Source: Ancistrus triradiatus
Lineage: Eukaryota; Chordata; Actinopteri; Siluriformes; Loricariidae
Reading direction: 5' to 3'
Length of the DNA stretch: 64,000 nt
Assembly: GCA_025084515.1 (NCBI GenBank)
Contig: JAJAGP010000236.1
Span: 310,001 to 374,000 of the forward strand
In this document: piece after piece, positions 53,636 through 63,990 of the stretch
Position numbering within the stretch: the stretch's first letter is position 1
How the letters are laid out: each line of letters opens with the position of its first letter
Notes under the pieces: generated by a model
Database searches by the model: none
Told to the model about the DNA's origin: nothing
What the model saw: the letters and a program-made list of their open reading frames with translations, nothing else
Made by a program: the position numbers and the translations under genes

Positions 53636-53872
53636 TGGAGGGTGGCTTGGTGGCTCGGTGGGTAGCACTGTTGCCTCACAGCAAGTAGGTCCTGGGTTCA
53701 ATCCCAAGGTGGAGCTGCCTGGTTCCTTTCTCTGTGGAGTTTGCATGTCCTCATCAATTAACCTAATGCAGGTCTGTGTTTGCAAGGGTTTACTCCAGGT
53801 TCTCCAGTTTCCTCCCACAGTCCAGAGACATGCATGAGGTTAATTGATTACACTAAATTGGTCTGACTTCTG
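53636..53872 (+). mobile_element. V-SINE
   Basis: The tRNA-like head has an A-box GTGGCTCGGTGGGTAGCA and a B-box GGGTTCAATCCC. The V-SINE centre 'TCTGTGGAGTTTGCATGTCC' and 'GGTTTACTCCAGGTTCTCC' follows, then CAGTCCAGAGACATGCATG near the 3' part. Of the SINE copies in this window it is the most complete. It would have been mobilised by a partner LINE. Confidence 0.85.
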
Positions 53873-53876
53873 TGTA

Positions 53877-54060
53877 CCGTATTTTTCGGACCATAAGGCG
53901 CACTTAAAATCCTTTAACTTTCTCAAAAATCGACAGTGCGCCTTAAAATGCGGTGCGTCTAATGTATGAATTAATTCTGGTTGTGCTTTCTGATCTAGAA
54001 CCGATTGTAGATGGTACACGGCGCTCATAAATCTGTCGAAATGTTTTAGCACGGCCTTGG
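53877..54060 (+). mobile_element. pogo/Tigger-like end
   Basis: ACCGTATTTTTCGGACCATA with 'AAGGCGCACTTAAAATCC' is a familiar vertebrate mariner/pogo-type terminus. The opposite terminus is not seen before the gypsy element starts near 54175, so the element is truncated or interrupted. Confidence 0.6.
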
Positions 54061-54177
54061 TAAGTTACAAAGCTTACGGCAACCGTACTGCGCAGCATCA
54101 CGGAGTAATACGATCTGTGCTTCAGCAGTAGGGTACGTGCATTCATTCATTCATTTTCGAAGCGCATTTCAAACTCA

Positions 54178-55075
54178 ATGCTAGCAGTCAAGCTTCTGGC
54201 ATCCCTGTTGGAGTCCAACCGTCTACTTAACTGTCAGCTAGCCAGCCTCACAGCTACTATTAACTCTTCTCCAGCAGCACCACTGCCCCTCTGGATACAC
54301 CGGCTGGGCCGCCGACGGGAGTCATGGTGCCTCGTTCACCACCGTCAGGATCAGAACTCCCCATCACCCACCCCGAGCCCTTCACCAAATGCCGTGGATT
54401 CCTGATGCAATGCGATCTGGTGTTCCGGCAGCATCCCTCAGCCTTTGTCTCCGATGCCAACAAGGTCTCGTACATTGTGGGCCTCCTTCAGGGTAGGGCC
54501 CTAATGTGGGCTGAGGCTGTGCTCTCCTGGGACCGGTTCGAGGAGCTCTCATACGACAACCTACTGCAACGGTTCAGGGCGGTATTCGACCATCTGCACC
54601 AGGGGGAAGCACCGTCGGGGCACCTCATGAGCCTTCGCCAGGGCTTCCAGTCGTGGAGTTCTGAGCATCGCTGGATGGAATGAGCCCGCATTGCGTGAGG
54701 CCTTCCGGTCCTGTCTGTCCGACCGCCTTCGGGATGAGTTAGCAGTCCATGATGACCCCGTTGACCTACAGGCGCTAATAGACTTGGCCATCCGCCTGGA
54801 CCAACACGTACATGCACGTTGGTTGGAGAGGGCCTCGCGTCCGGTCCAGGCGACCTCGGCTGCGTGCACCAGACCCCTTTGCGTCGGGGTCTACCTCTCC
54901 TCCGGCGTCTTCCCCGTGCGATGTGGAGGAACCCGAGCCGATGCAGCTGGGACACGCTCAGAGAACTGGGGCTCTGCACTTAGTGTGGGCAGTCTGGCCA
55001 CAGTCACAATCTGGTTTTTTGGGCGAATGTCACATTGCTGAATGCGGTGGCCAGACTGCCCACAGTAAGCGGTAA
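54178..55075 (+). pseudogene. Gypsy gag pseudogene
   Basis: The gag start is near 54178 ('ESNRLLNCQLASLTATINS'). The clean frame 54324-54683 encodes the capsid core: 'PEPFTKCRGFLMQCDLVFRQ', 'YIVGLLQGRALMWAEAVL' and 'LLQRFRAVFDH'. A stop then interrupts, and the following text continues in other frames to 'EEPEPMQLGHAQ', which normally precedes the zinc knuckle. The knuckle itself ('CGQSGH'-type, near 55000-55060) is readable only with frameshifts. The intact protein would assemble particles; this copy cannot. Confidence 0.8.
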
Positions 55076-55119
55076 ACTTGGGGGTCCTGACGAGCGCACG
55101 CACAAAGCCCCCGACAACT

Positions 55120-55380
55120 TCCCAGCTATTCCTCACACTCTCTGCCGTCCTTCACCTGCCTGGCATCACATGCATGGTCAAATCCCTGGTAGACTCCGGC
55201 GCCGAGAAGAATCTTATGGATCAGGATCAGGCCCAGCTCAGCACCCCACTGGAAGGACCTCACTCCTGCCTTTGACCCTGGCCAGCAACCATCAGGAAAC
55301 TATGTCCTTCGTGGTCATCTACTTCCCGCGCACGCTGCTGGTACTGAGACATCTATGACTAGCCCTCCACTGTCCTATTA
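55120..55380 (+). pseudogene. Gypsy protease fragment
   Basis: The frame 55078-55275 contains 'MVKSLVDSGAEKNLMDQDQ', with the intact Asp-Ser-Gly active site of retroviral-type aspartic proteases. A frameshift at about 55270 ends it early. The enzyme would process the Gag-Pol polyprotein. Confidence 0.75.
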
Positions 55381-55496
55381 TTGACTGGAAGGAAGGCTGG
55401 GTCACCAGCTGGAGCGACTTCTACCATCAACATTGCCTCCGCTCAACGCTACCCGTCTCCAGGCCCCCCTCTCACACTTTTTGGCCCGAGGACCCT

Positions 55497-55979
55497 GTGG
55501 ATCTGTTCAATGTGCCCGCGTACTACCACAACCTCCGGCTGATGTTCAGTAAGGACAGAGCCAAGAGCCTCATGCCACACTGTCCATGTGACTGTGCAAT
55601 TGAGCTCCTCCCGGGGGCTTCCTTACCCACCAGTCGGCTCTACCAACTGCCGCGGGGCGAAAGGGAGGCAATGAAGGAGTACATCGCCGAAGGCCTGGCC
55701 ACAGGACTCATCTGGCCTTCTTCCTCTCCTCTGGGGGCCGGGTTCTTCTTCGTCTCCATCAAGGCGGACCCGGGAAAGATCCACGCAGTGGCAGAGTGGC
55801 CCCAGAGTGACCTAGACCCAGACAGCAAGTTACACCCCTGTGCATTCTTCTCGCGGTGCCCTTCCCCGGCCAAGAGAAATTACGACGTGGGCAACAGGGA
55901 GCTTGTGGCCGTGAAGCTGGCATTAGAAGAGTGGAGACACTGGCTTGAGGGAGCAGAACAACCTTTTGTGGTATGGTAG
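55497..55979 (+). pseudogene. Gypsy pol piece: pre-RT joined to RNase H
   Basis: An undisturbed 160-codon frame joins three separate parts of pol. Residues 1-90 are the region before the reverse transcriptase ('MFSKDRAKSLMPHCPCDCAI') and its first strands ('SSSPLGAGFFFV'). 'IKADPGKIHAVAEWPQ' comes from the thumb, more than 100 residues later in intact relatives. The last part ('FFSRCPSPAKRNYDVGNREL', 'VKLALEEWRHWLEGAEQPF') is RNase H. The palm with its YxDD box and the first RNase H aspartate are both absent. Two deletions kept the reading frame. Confidence 0.8.
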
Positions 55980-55999
55980 GACCATCACAACCTCACGTA

Positions 56000-56690
56000 C
56001 ATTCAAGCTGCCAAGCGCTTGAATTCCCATCAAGCCAGGTAGGCCCTCTTCTTCACTCGCTTCGACTTCACACTCACCTACAGGCGGGCTAACGCAACAC
56101 AAAGCTGGATGCCCCCTCTCACATGTTCCCGCCGGGAAGGCCCCCAGCCATCCCGAACTGCCTGACCCCTTCCTCCCCGCAGGCCATCTCATCAGCCACC
56201 TCTCCTGGGAGGTCGAGCATACTATCAAGGAGGCACAGGGGACGGAGCCCAACCCCGGGGGAGGACCTCCTGATCGACTATGTGTGCCCGCTTCGGCCCG
56301 GACAGCCACCCTCCAGTGGGCCCACGAGTACCTGTTTGCTGCTCATCCTGGTAGCCGGCGGACACTCACCCTGGCCAGGTGTTATTTCTGGTGGCCCACC
56401 ATAGAGGAGGATGTGCGGAGCTTCATGGGAGCCTGTTCCACCTGTGCTTGGGCCAAGGCCTCACATCAACCCCCCGCTGCCCTCCTGCAACCTCTCTCCA
56501 TTCCCGGATGCCCCTGGTTGCACATCGCAGCTGACTTCATTACGGGGCTCCCCGTGTCCGACAGAAACTCCATCACTCTAACGGTCATGGATCACTTCTC
56601 GAAGGCCGTCCTTAAGTTGCCTTCTCACATGCGTATTCACCCTTCGTTCCATGTTTCACAGATCAAACTGGACAGTTACTTGCTCCTGAC
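56000..56690 (+). pseudogene. Gypsy integrase remnant
   Basis: The frame 56284-56865 encodes the zinc-binding part of integrase ('WAHEYLFAAHPGSRRTLTLA' then 'CSTCAWAK', the H-H-C-C pattern) and the first core strand with its aspartate ('IAADFITGLPVSD', 'ITLTVMDHFSKA'). It then jumps to 'HPSFHVSQIK' from the C-terminal end, so the other two catalytic residues are lost. Upstream to 56000 the linker is readable only with stops. Confidence 0.75.
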
Positions 56691-56904
56691 TCCTAAACGC
56701 CTTCTCCTACGAGACACAGCTGCTTCCCATTATCCACAATCATCAGTACTGCATTTATTCACCAACCGGTCATCCAGACTTCGCCAGATTATTCCATCTC
56801 CATCATGGTACTGGCTGCATAGCCCTGACTATTCATATAGTCACTCATCTGTGCTATCCTGCTAGCACTAGCCTTTAGCATACATTCTGAGTTCTTTTAC
56901 TGTT

Positions 56905-57209
56905 TGTTACGGCTCCCATGCCGGTTTATTTTCGCTTTTGTACTCACAGCCAGTTCTCTTTCTCCCCAGTAACCTGGTTCCTGCTGTCTTCCTTCCCCAC
57001 TGGCTTTTGGTTCCCCACGCCGGTCTTGGGTCCGGACCCTCCCACTGGAAGCAAGCTACACACCGCTGCTGCACTCCCCACACCTTCTGTACACTGCACC
57101 TCTGCTGCCGGCTTCCTGGGCTCGACATTCCACTCCTGCACCATCATTAAGTTTTCAGTTACCTTGTTTGTTTATCTAATAAATTTCCCTCACTGACCCC
57201 ACCTTAACA
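56905..57209 (+). mobile_element. Probable 3' LTR of the gypsy element
   Basis: The segment opens TGTTACGGCTCC and ends ACCTTAACA. It contains CTAATAAATTTCCC near 57177, a polyadenylation-type signal close to its end. A polypurine tract is not clear before it and no second copy is present, so the assignment is moderate. Confidence 0.55.
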
Positions 57210-57214
57210 TGATC

Positions 57215-57267
57215 ACACTGAATACCGGCCGATCAGGTCACCAGCCAGTCAATTAGTGCATCTCTAA
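57215..57267 (-). mobile_element. hAT-like terminal fragment
   Basis: 'ACCGGCCGATCAGGTCACC' followed by AATTAGTGCATCTCT matches the family of the palindrome at 8316-8368. Only one terminus is present. Confidence 0.55.
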
Positions 57268-57829
57268 TCAGAATGAATGTTAAACAATTCAGACCATAAC
57301 AGTTTAAGAAAATGGCACTAATGGATTTGATTAGGTTCAGAAGGTGAAAGACACCAGGGTCTCTTATTAACAGCCTCGAATATCACAGACATAAATGTAA
57401 AGTCCCTGATTCTAAGATAGAGCACATCTTTCCAGGTTTGCTTATTCAATAAATATTCCCAAATAAATAGCTTAAATATCCTAAGGTTGCACTCTACTTT
57501 ATGAATGATGTTGGTTTAAGTGCACCTGTTGGTGTGTGCAATGCAGTGTAATTTTCTTTTGTAATTTTCTTTGACCCTTTTTGATTTGGCATTGCATTGA
57601 CTCCTGCAGTAGGTTATGAATGCTTAATTGATGTCTAAATGTTCTTTAGAAATCAACATTGGATTTGTAGAAAACTGATCTTCTTTATAAGGCCTTGCCC
57701 ATTGAAGTGGGAAAGTGCTGCTGTCATTTATTGTAGTATCGCTGGTATGTATCTGTGTGTCAGTAAGAAACATCACCCACACCCTTTCCATGAATTAAAC
57801 AAGCTTAGAGAGGTGGAGAGTCCTCCCAT
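57268..57829. other. Intronic sequence without recognised features
   Basis: AT-rich; nothing can be named. Confidence 0.5.
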
Positions 57830-57960
57830 ATACAAAAAAATAAAAATTGTGGTTTTAAATCCAGGCTCTCCCAAGCTGCTTAGGTGTTGAGCAAGGATCT
57901 CAACTCCTCTCTGCACCAGGGGTGACTTATTATTCCTGGCTCGTTCATCTGACCTAAATT
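57830..57960 (+). mobile_element. tRNA-derived SINE body fragment
   Basis: 'TTTTAAATCCAGGCTCTCCC' and 'GTGTTGAGCAAGGATCTCAACTCC' with TCTCTGCACCAGGGGTGAC match a common teleost SINE that normally follows a head like the one at 35603-35675. The A box is lost. Confidence 0.6.
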
Positions 57961-58061
57961 TAATATCAAGCTAGGTTATGCAAAGTAAGGACCATAACTA
58001 TACTGTACACTGGTGTGTATATACAGTATACTGACAACCCTGTTTTGCTATAGCCCTGTGG

Positions 58062-58425
58062 GTCTTTATCAGTGTTGTAGTCAAGACTGCTAGAGCCGAG
58101 ACCAAGACCAGGACACACTGAGTCAAAGACTTTTAGTAGCTGAGTCCAAGTCAAGACCAAGACCAGATTAAGATTTTTTTTTTTCCGTACAAGAACAAAA
58201 AGAAGAAAATGTAAGTTACATTCATTATAATTAATAATACATGGTTATATATTTATAAATAATATATTTCACCAAGGGTGGCATGGTGGTGCAGTGGTTA
58301 GCACCATTGCCTTACAGCTCCGAGATAAGAACAAGTCCAAATAATGTTGAGACTGTGACAAACACCACTCGTTTGCGGTCTCGAGGCCGATATTACAACT
58401 CTTAACACTGAGTTTCTGACTGTGA
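58062..58425. mobile_element. MITE with CAAGACCAAG repeats, interrupted by a SINE
   Basis: The left end TGTTGTAGTCAAGAC and the right block GGTCTCGAGGCCGATATTACAAC are consistent with an inverted terminus. The inner sequence repeats CCAAGACCAAG and CCAAGTCAAGACC. A ~50-bp SINE head interrupts it. Confidence 0.5.
58274..58325 (+). mobile_element. V-SINE head fragment
   Basis: 'GGTGGCATGGTGGTGCAGTGG' followed by TTAGCACCATTGCCTTACAGC is the A-box end of a V-SINE tRNA-like head. The remainder is missing. Confidence 0.65.
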
Positions 58426-58740
58426 CAGCAATGATTGTTTAATGATCACTGAAAATATTAGGATTAGAATACAAAATATGTGACATAGCCCCACTAATCA
58501 GTAACATATAACAGCCAGCACCAGTGCAAACAGCTGGCCAACCAGCTCAGAAGTGCAGCAAGATGTATTTTCATCAGTAACTCAAAGTGAATTGATTTAA
58601 TTAATTAGATTGCCAAAGTTACTTGATCCAGTTTTGCCATATTTAAGGAGTTTTCCCATTTTAGAACATTACATAGCTTATGCTCATAATAATATACCTT
58701 TATTTTAGCTTTGAATAGAACCTAGCCAATAGGAGTGCAC
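58426..58740. other. Intronic sequence without recognised features
   Basis: AT-rich; nothing can be named. Confidence 0.5.
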
Positions 58741-59088
58741 ATGTTAATGCATTAATAATGCCGATCCCAAGCCTGGGTAAATAGGGAGGATTGTGTCAGG
58801 AAGGGCATCCTGCGTACAACTGCAAAAGCAACCATGCGGATCAAAAGTAAGATTTCTATACCAGATTGGTCGAGGCCGGGGTTAACAACAACCCTAGCAC
58901 AACAACAACAACAACTAGTACTGTTGACCAGCAGGGTACCGGTGGAAAATATGCTACTGTTGGGATACAGCAGAGAAGAGGAGGGGGAAGAAATGCTAAG
59001 AGGCAAAGAGAGGTGGAAGGGTATGAAGGTGGAGGTGGGAGTTGGAACTTTGAACGTGGGCACTATGACTGGTAAAGGAAGAGAGTTA

Positions 59089-60440
59089 CAGTGGTGCTTG
59101 AAAGTTTGTGAACCCTTTAGAATTTTCTATATATCTGCATAAATATGACCTAAAACTTCATCAGATTTTCACACAAGTCCTAAAAGTAGATAAAGAGAAC
59201 CCAGTTAAAAAAGTGAGACAAAAATATTATACTTGGCAATTTATTTATTGAGGAAAATGATCCAATATTACATATTAGTCAATGGCAAAAGTATGTGAAC
59301 GTCTCAGATTAGCAGTTAATTTGAAGGTGAATTAGAGTCAGGTGTTTCCAGTGAAGGGGATGACAATCAGATGTGAGCGGACACCCTGTTTTATTTAAAT
59401 AACACTGAAACTATCAAAGTCTGCTCTTCACAGCAAATGTTTGTTGAAGAGTGTCATGGCACAAACAAAGGAAATTTCTGAAAACATCTGAAAAAGAGTT
59501 GTTGATGCAGGGTAACTTCTAAGCAACTGAAGGCCTCTCTCACATAGGCTAATGTTAATGTTCATGAATCCACCATCAGAAGAACACTGAACAACAATGG
59601 TATACATGGCAGGGTTGCAAGGAGAAAGCCTCTGCTCTCCAAAAAGAACATTGCTGCTCATCTGCAGTTTGCTAAAGATCACGTGGACAAGCCAGAAGGC
59701 TACTGGAAGAATGTTTTGTGGACGGATGAGACCAAAATAGAAGTGTTTGATTTAAAAGAAAAGTGTTATGTTTGGAGAAAGGAAAACACTGCATTCCAGC
59801 ATAAGAATCTTATCCCATTTGTGAAACATGATGATGGTACTATCATGATTTGGACCTGTTTTGCTGCATCTGGGCCAGGACGGCTTGCCATCGTTGATGG
59901 AACAAGGAATTCTGAATTATATCAGAGAATTCTAAAGGAAAATATCTGGACATCTGCCCATGAACTGAATCTCAAGAGAAGGTGGGTCATGCAGCAAGCC
60001 AATGACCCTAAGCACACAAGGCGTTCCAATCAAAATGTTGTGGAAGCACCTGAAGCGAGCAGTTAATGTGAGGAAACCCACCACCATTCTAGAGTTGAAG
60101 CTGTTCTGTACAGAGAAATGGGCCAAAATTCCTCCAAGCTGGTGTGCAGGACTGATCAACAGTTACAGGAAACATTTAGTTGCAGTTATTGCTGCACAGG
60201 GGGGTCAAACAAGATCCTGAAATCAAAGGTTCACATACTTTTGCCACTCACTAATATGTAATATTGGGTCATTTTGCTCAATAAATAAATGACCAAGTAT
60301 AATATTTTTGTCTCATTTGTTTAACTGGATTCTCTTTGTCTACTTTTAGGACTTGTGTGAAAATCTGATGACGTTTTAGGTCATATTTATGCAGAAATAT
60401 AGAAAATTCTAAATGGTTCACAAACTTTCAAGCACCACTG
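59089..60440 (+). mobile_element. Tc1-like transposon inserted in the RTE LINE
   Basis: CAGTGGTGCTTGAAAGTTTG at left and CAAACTTTCAAGCACCACTG at right are inverted and flanked by TA on both sides. This is the least truncated member of the family in this window, although it is smaller than the usual ~1.6 kb. Deletions remove parts of the N-terminal region and of the segment after the second catalytic aspartate. Confidence 0.93.
59560..60220 (+). pseudogene. Tc1-like transposase pseudogene
   Basis: The frame 59683-60066 carries the catalytic domain start ('VLWTDETKIEVF', first aspartate), 'YVWRKENTAFQHKNLIP', a glycine-poor 'KHDDGTIMIWTCFA' and 'QQANDPKHT' (second aspartate). A deletion follows, and the C-terminal part continues in the frame 60002-60220. 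There the expected glutamate of 'NPIE' is lysine ('PIKMLWKHLKRAV'), then 'EKWAKIPPSWC' and 'INSYRKHLVAVIAA' complete the end. Missing sequence, a frameshift and loss of the third catalytic residue make it inactive. Confidence 0.85.
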
Positions 60441-60479
60441 TAGCTGACATGATATAGAAAAGAAGAGTAGATATACTAT

Positions 60480-61030
60480 GCGTACATTAGATCAACTGGA
60501 AGGGTAGTATGGCTTTGGGATGGGGATGGCTTCATACTGAGAAATGGGGATAGGGATAATACTAAAGGAAGAGTATGCCAAGAGTGTATTGGAGGTGAAG
60601 AGAGCGCCTGATAGAGTGATGAGTGTGAAGCTGGAAATTGATGGAGTGCTAATGAATGTCATCAGCACATATGCCCCACAAGTGAGTTGTGAGATGGAGG
60701 AGAAAGCAGATTTCTGGAGTTAGATGATGTGGTAGAGAGATTATCTAAAGAAGAAAGGGTGGTGATTGGAGCAGACTTCAGTGGGCATATCGGTGAAGGA
60801 AACAAAGGTGATGAGGATGTGTTGCAGAGATACGGTGTTAATGACAGCAATAGGGAAGGGCAGATGGCGGTGGATTTTGCAAAGTGGGTGGAAATGGTAA
60901 TAGCGAACACATTCTTTAAGAGTGGAGGGAGATGCACACAGGTGGACTATATCCTATGCAGGAGATGCAACCTGAAAGAGATTTTAGACTGTAAGGTGAT
61001 GGTAGGAGAGAGTGTACTAAGACAGCATCA
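60480..61030 (+). pseudogene. RTE-like LINE endonuclease remnant
   Basis: The plus strand shows the second half of an apurinic-type endonuclease. 'MNVISTYAPQVSCEMEEK' appears near 60655-60705. The frame 60729-61268 then has 'ERVVIGADFSGHIGEGN', with the aspartate of the conserved G-D-F-N/S motif. 'CTQVDYILCRR' follows, and 'VLRQHQMVVCM' at the position of the usual S-D-H motif. The N-terminal half near 60443-60600 is heavily damaged. In an intact LINE this domain nicks the target DNA. Confidence 0.75.
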
Positions 61031-61239
61031 GATGGTGGTATGTATGATGTCTTTGGAGGTGAAAAGAAGGAAGAGAGTGAAGGCTAAACCGAGGATCAGA
61101 TGGTGGAAGTTAAAAGAAGAAGACAATGGTGTGAAATTTAGTGAAGAGGAAGCAGGCACTGGGTGGTGGTGTAGGGGCGGTAGAGAACTGATCATCAACT
61201 GCAAAATCAACTGGATGATGTGGAGATTGAGATTCAGGC

Positions 61240-62690
61240 AGTGCCTCAGATTAGCAAGGAGGAAGTGAGGACTGTAATAAAGAGAATGAAGAGTGGAAAG
61301 GCAGTGGGACCAGATGATACCAGTGGAGGCATGGAAATGCTTAGAAGAGATGGCAGTGGAGTTCTTAACTACATTGTTTAACAACATCTTGGAAGGGGAG
61401 AGGATGCCTGAAGAGTGGAGAAGTGTAATGGTCCCAATTTTTAAGAATAAGGGTGATGTGCATAGTTGTACTAACTACAGAGACATAAAGTTGATCAGTC
61501 ACATCATGAAGATCTGGGAAAGAGTAGTAGAAGCTATGCTGAGAGAAGAAGTTAGGATTTGTGAGCAGCAATATGGCTTCATGCCAGAAAAGTGCACCAC
61601 AGATATCATGTTTGCACTAAGAGTGTTAATGTTGAAGTACAGAGAAGGCCAGAAGGAGTCACATTTTGTGTTTGTGGATCTAGAGAAAGCTTATGACAGG
61701 GTGCTGAGAGAAGAGCTGTGGTATTGTAAGAGGAAGTCTGGAGTATGTGAAGGTGGTACATGATTTGTATGAGGACAGTGTGACATCGTTGGGATGTGCA
61801 GTAAGAAGGACAGATGGGTTTGTGGAGTGGAGTTTGTTGAGTGAAGTGGAGGTGGGATTGTATCAAGGATTAGCTCTGAGTCCTTTCATGTTTTCAATAG
61901 CAAAGGACAGGCAGACAGATGATGTTTGGCAGGAGTCCCCATGGACTATGATGTTCACGACATAGTTATTTGCAGTGAGAGTAGGGAACAGGTCAAGGAG
62001 AGCTTGGAGAGGTGGAGGTATGCATTGGAAAGAAGGGGCATGAAAGCTAGCAGGAGCAAAACGGAACACGTGCATTACTGGGGGGTGGAAGAAAGGTGCA
62101 GTTTCAAGGAGCAGAGTTGTTGAGAGTATATGAGTTTAAATACTTGGGGTCAAGTGTCCAAAGTAATGCTGAGTGTGGTAGCGAGGTAAAGAAGCGAGTG
62201 CAGGCACAGTGGAGTGGGTGGCATAGAGTAGCAGGAGTAATTTCTGTTAGAAGAGTATCTGCCAGAGTGAAAGGGAAAATGTACAAAACAGTACTGAGGC
62301 ATGCTATGTTGAATGGCTTGGAGACAGTAGCACTGACAAAAAGACAGGAGAGGGAGATGGAGGTGGCAGAGATGAAAATGCTGAGATTCTCTTTAGGAGT
62401 GACGAGGTTGGACAGGATCAGGAATGAGTTTATTAGAGGGACAATATGAGGGTTACACTGGGAGAATTGTGCTGGGTATGGAGCTGCCAGGCAGGAGAAG
62501 AAGAGGAAGGCCAGTGAGAAGGTTTCTGGATGCTGTGAAGGAGGACATGCAGATGGTTGGTGTGACAGAGGTTGATGTTTATGACTGGACAAGATGGAGT
62601 TTTGGCTGTTCCCATCAGGGGTTGCCTCAGCGGATCATACGTATCTGCTGTGGCGACCCCTGATGGGAACAGCTGAAAGAAAAAGAAGAT
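61240..62690 (+). pseudogene. RTE-like LINE reverse transcriptase remnant
   Basis: The frame 61293-61763 gives fingers and palm: 'NYRDIKLISHIMKIWERVV', 'QYGFMPEKCTTDIMFALR' and 'FVFVDLEKAYDRVLREELW' (motif A with its aspartate). Motif B ('YQGLALSPFMFSI') is at 61747-61965. Motif C is lost: at 61950-61975 the expected FADD reads Phe-Thr-Thr in a shifted frame before 'IVICSESREQV'. The C-terminal part at 62096-62663 has 'FKYLGSSVQSNAECG' and ends 'IRICCGDP'. A large piece between endonuclease and reverse transcriptase (about 61170-61250) is deleted. Confidence 0.8.
62605..62673. repeat. 22-bp inverted repeat at the LINE 3' end
   Basis: GCTGTTCCCATCAGGGGTTGCC (62605-62626, 22 bp) pairs with 62652-62673 with one mismatch, around a 25-bp loop. 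It lies just before the A-rich tail. Confidence 0.9.
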
Positions 62691-63479
62691 CTTAACTATG
62701 AATAAGCAACCAAATATTTAGAATCATTGGTCAACAAACTACCCCTTGAGTCTTGTGTTCTGTCTAAATTATGGTTCAGTTCCTTTGAATCTCCAAGATT
62801 TTAGAAAATGCAGTTTTTCACAAAATATTTTTTACGGGTTTGTATGGATTCTGGGAAAATGTTTAAGTTATGGAAAATAAGTGAAAAGATCCACTACTGA
62901 ATTGTCCTTAAAATAAAGTAAAAAGACACTTAAGTCATGGAAAATATCAAGAATCATTGGTAATCATTTTATTTCATGATGTTAAACCTGAGCTTTAAAA
63001 GTGGCTCAGTTTTGTTATGGGCCTAGTGATCCCATAAGTGTGCTTCACATGGCCTCACACTCCCTTTTGTAGTAGGTGCATCTTGTCATTGTCTTTAGCA
63101 TAGATAAATGTTTGTCGTAGTCACACATCATTTAGTCAAAATGCCTGAAAGTGCGCGTTTAACCTGCTATGGTTAAAAAAAAAAAAACTTCAAAAATTGG
63201 TTTCATCAAGCTACAGCAGATATGGTGTGATGCTGATACTGCATGACAAAATATGATTGGTTGTTGGTGAGTTGACTGGTTGTTGTTTGGTTGGTAAGAA
63301 GCAAATATTGTGAACTGAATAAAAGCAAAGATGCCACAGACACACCAGTGAGCTGTTTAACATTTAGAGTCTGTGGATTAGCTACCAGTATTATAAGTTT
63401 GCCCAAGGCTAACATTACTGCTTGTGTTTTAGTGCCACCATCAATATCTTCATCCGTGACAGAACAAAAAGGGTGAAAT
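62691..63479. other. Intronic sequence without recognised features
   Basis: AT-rich; it contains an A-run at 63174-63187 and nothing else that I can name. Confidence 0.5.
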
Positions 63480-63990
63480 CCGTAATCTTTCCGTCAATAA
63501 ATATGACAAAAATGAATCGTTCAGACAAGTCTTACATGTTTGCGGATATGGGCAGTATGGAAGCAGGGACTGAGCGTGGTCTTTACTAAAAATCTCTGAG
63601 GCCATGGTATAAGTGGGAACACTGGACAGATCTAGAGGCTCAAGGGTGTTTTCAAACGAACTGTTGTTGACCCCTGCAGGTGGCAAAGCAGATCTTAAGC
63701 GGATCGAATGGCAATTACCACTCCAACCAGTTATTCTCCCAACAAAACAGCCTATATAGGGATTGTGTTGAGCTTACCAAGTGGCACCCAGAACCAGAGG
63801 ATAGTGGGGTTACCTTGGCTATGCATCTGGTTTGGAAAGTAAGTTGATAGGAGGTTATCTTCAGCACTAGGATAGACAAGGACGGGCACAAAGAGAACCT
63901 GTTTCACAGCAGAAACTGTAGCTTGTACCTGTAAATAAGACTTGGCAGAAGGTGAGATAGTATTGGGTTCAGGGCTCATCAGTTCTACAA
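63480..63990 (-). pseudogene. Gypsy pol fragment at the window edge
   Basis: The minus-strand frame 63686-63450 reads 'SSVPTYTMASEIFSKDHAQS' and 'LLPYCPYPQ', clearly akin to 'MFSKDRAKSLMPHCPCDCAI' at the start of the pol piece at 55497. This is the region between protease and reverse transcriptase. The frame 63979-63752 upstream is open for 75 codons but has no clear domain. The fragment may be part of a larger element continuing beyond 64000. Confidence 0.45.

Larger units (their letters stand above)
54175..57209 (+). mobile_element. Gypsy-type LTR retrotransposon with large internal deletions
   Basis: Gag, protease, pre-RT, RNase H and integrase segments follow in the gypsy order on the plus strand and are GC-rich compared with the intron around them. 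The reverse transcriptase palm and the integrase catalytic core are deleted. A probable 3' LTR lies at 56905-57209. No 5' LTR was found. The insertion lies in the receptor intron. Confidence 0.85.
58741..62690 (+). mobile_element. RTE-like LINE, split by a Tc1 insertion
   Basis: The 5' region starts near 58757 ('AATGCCGATCCCAAGCCTGG', 'AGGAAGGGCATCCTGCGTAC') and runs to 59086, where a Tc1 interrupts it. It resumes at 60443 exactly in register ('GGAAGAGAGT' joined to 'GCTGACATGATATAG'). Endonuclease and reverse transcriptase remnants follow. The 3' end at about 62690 has an A-rich AAAGAAAAAGAAGA tail after a large inverted repeat. It lies in the receptor intron, in the same orientation. Confidence 0.85.
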
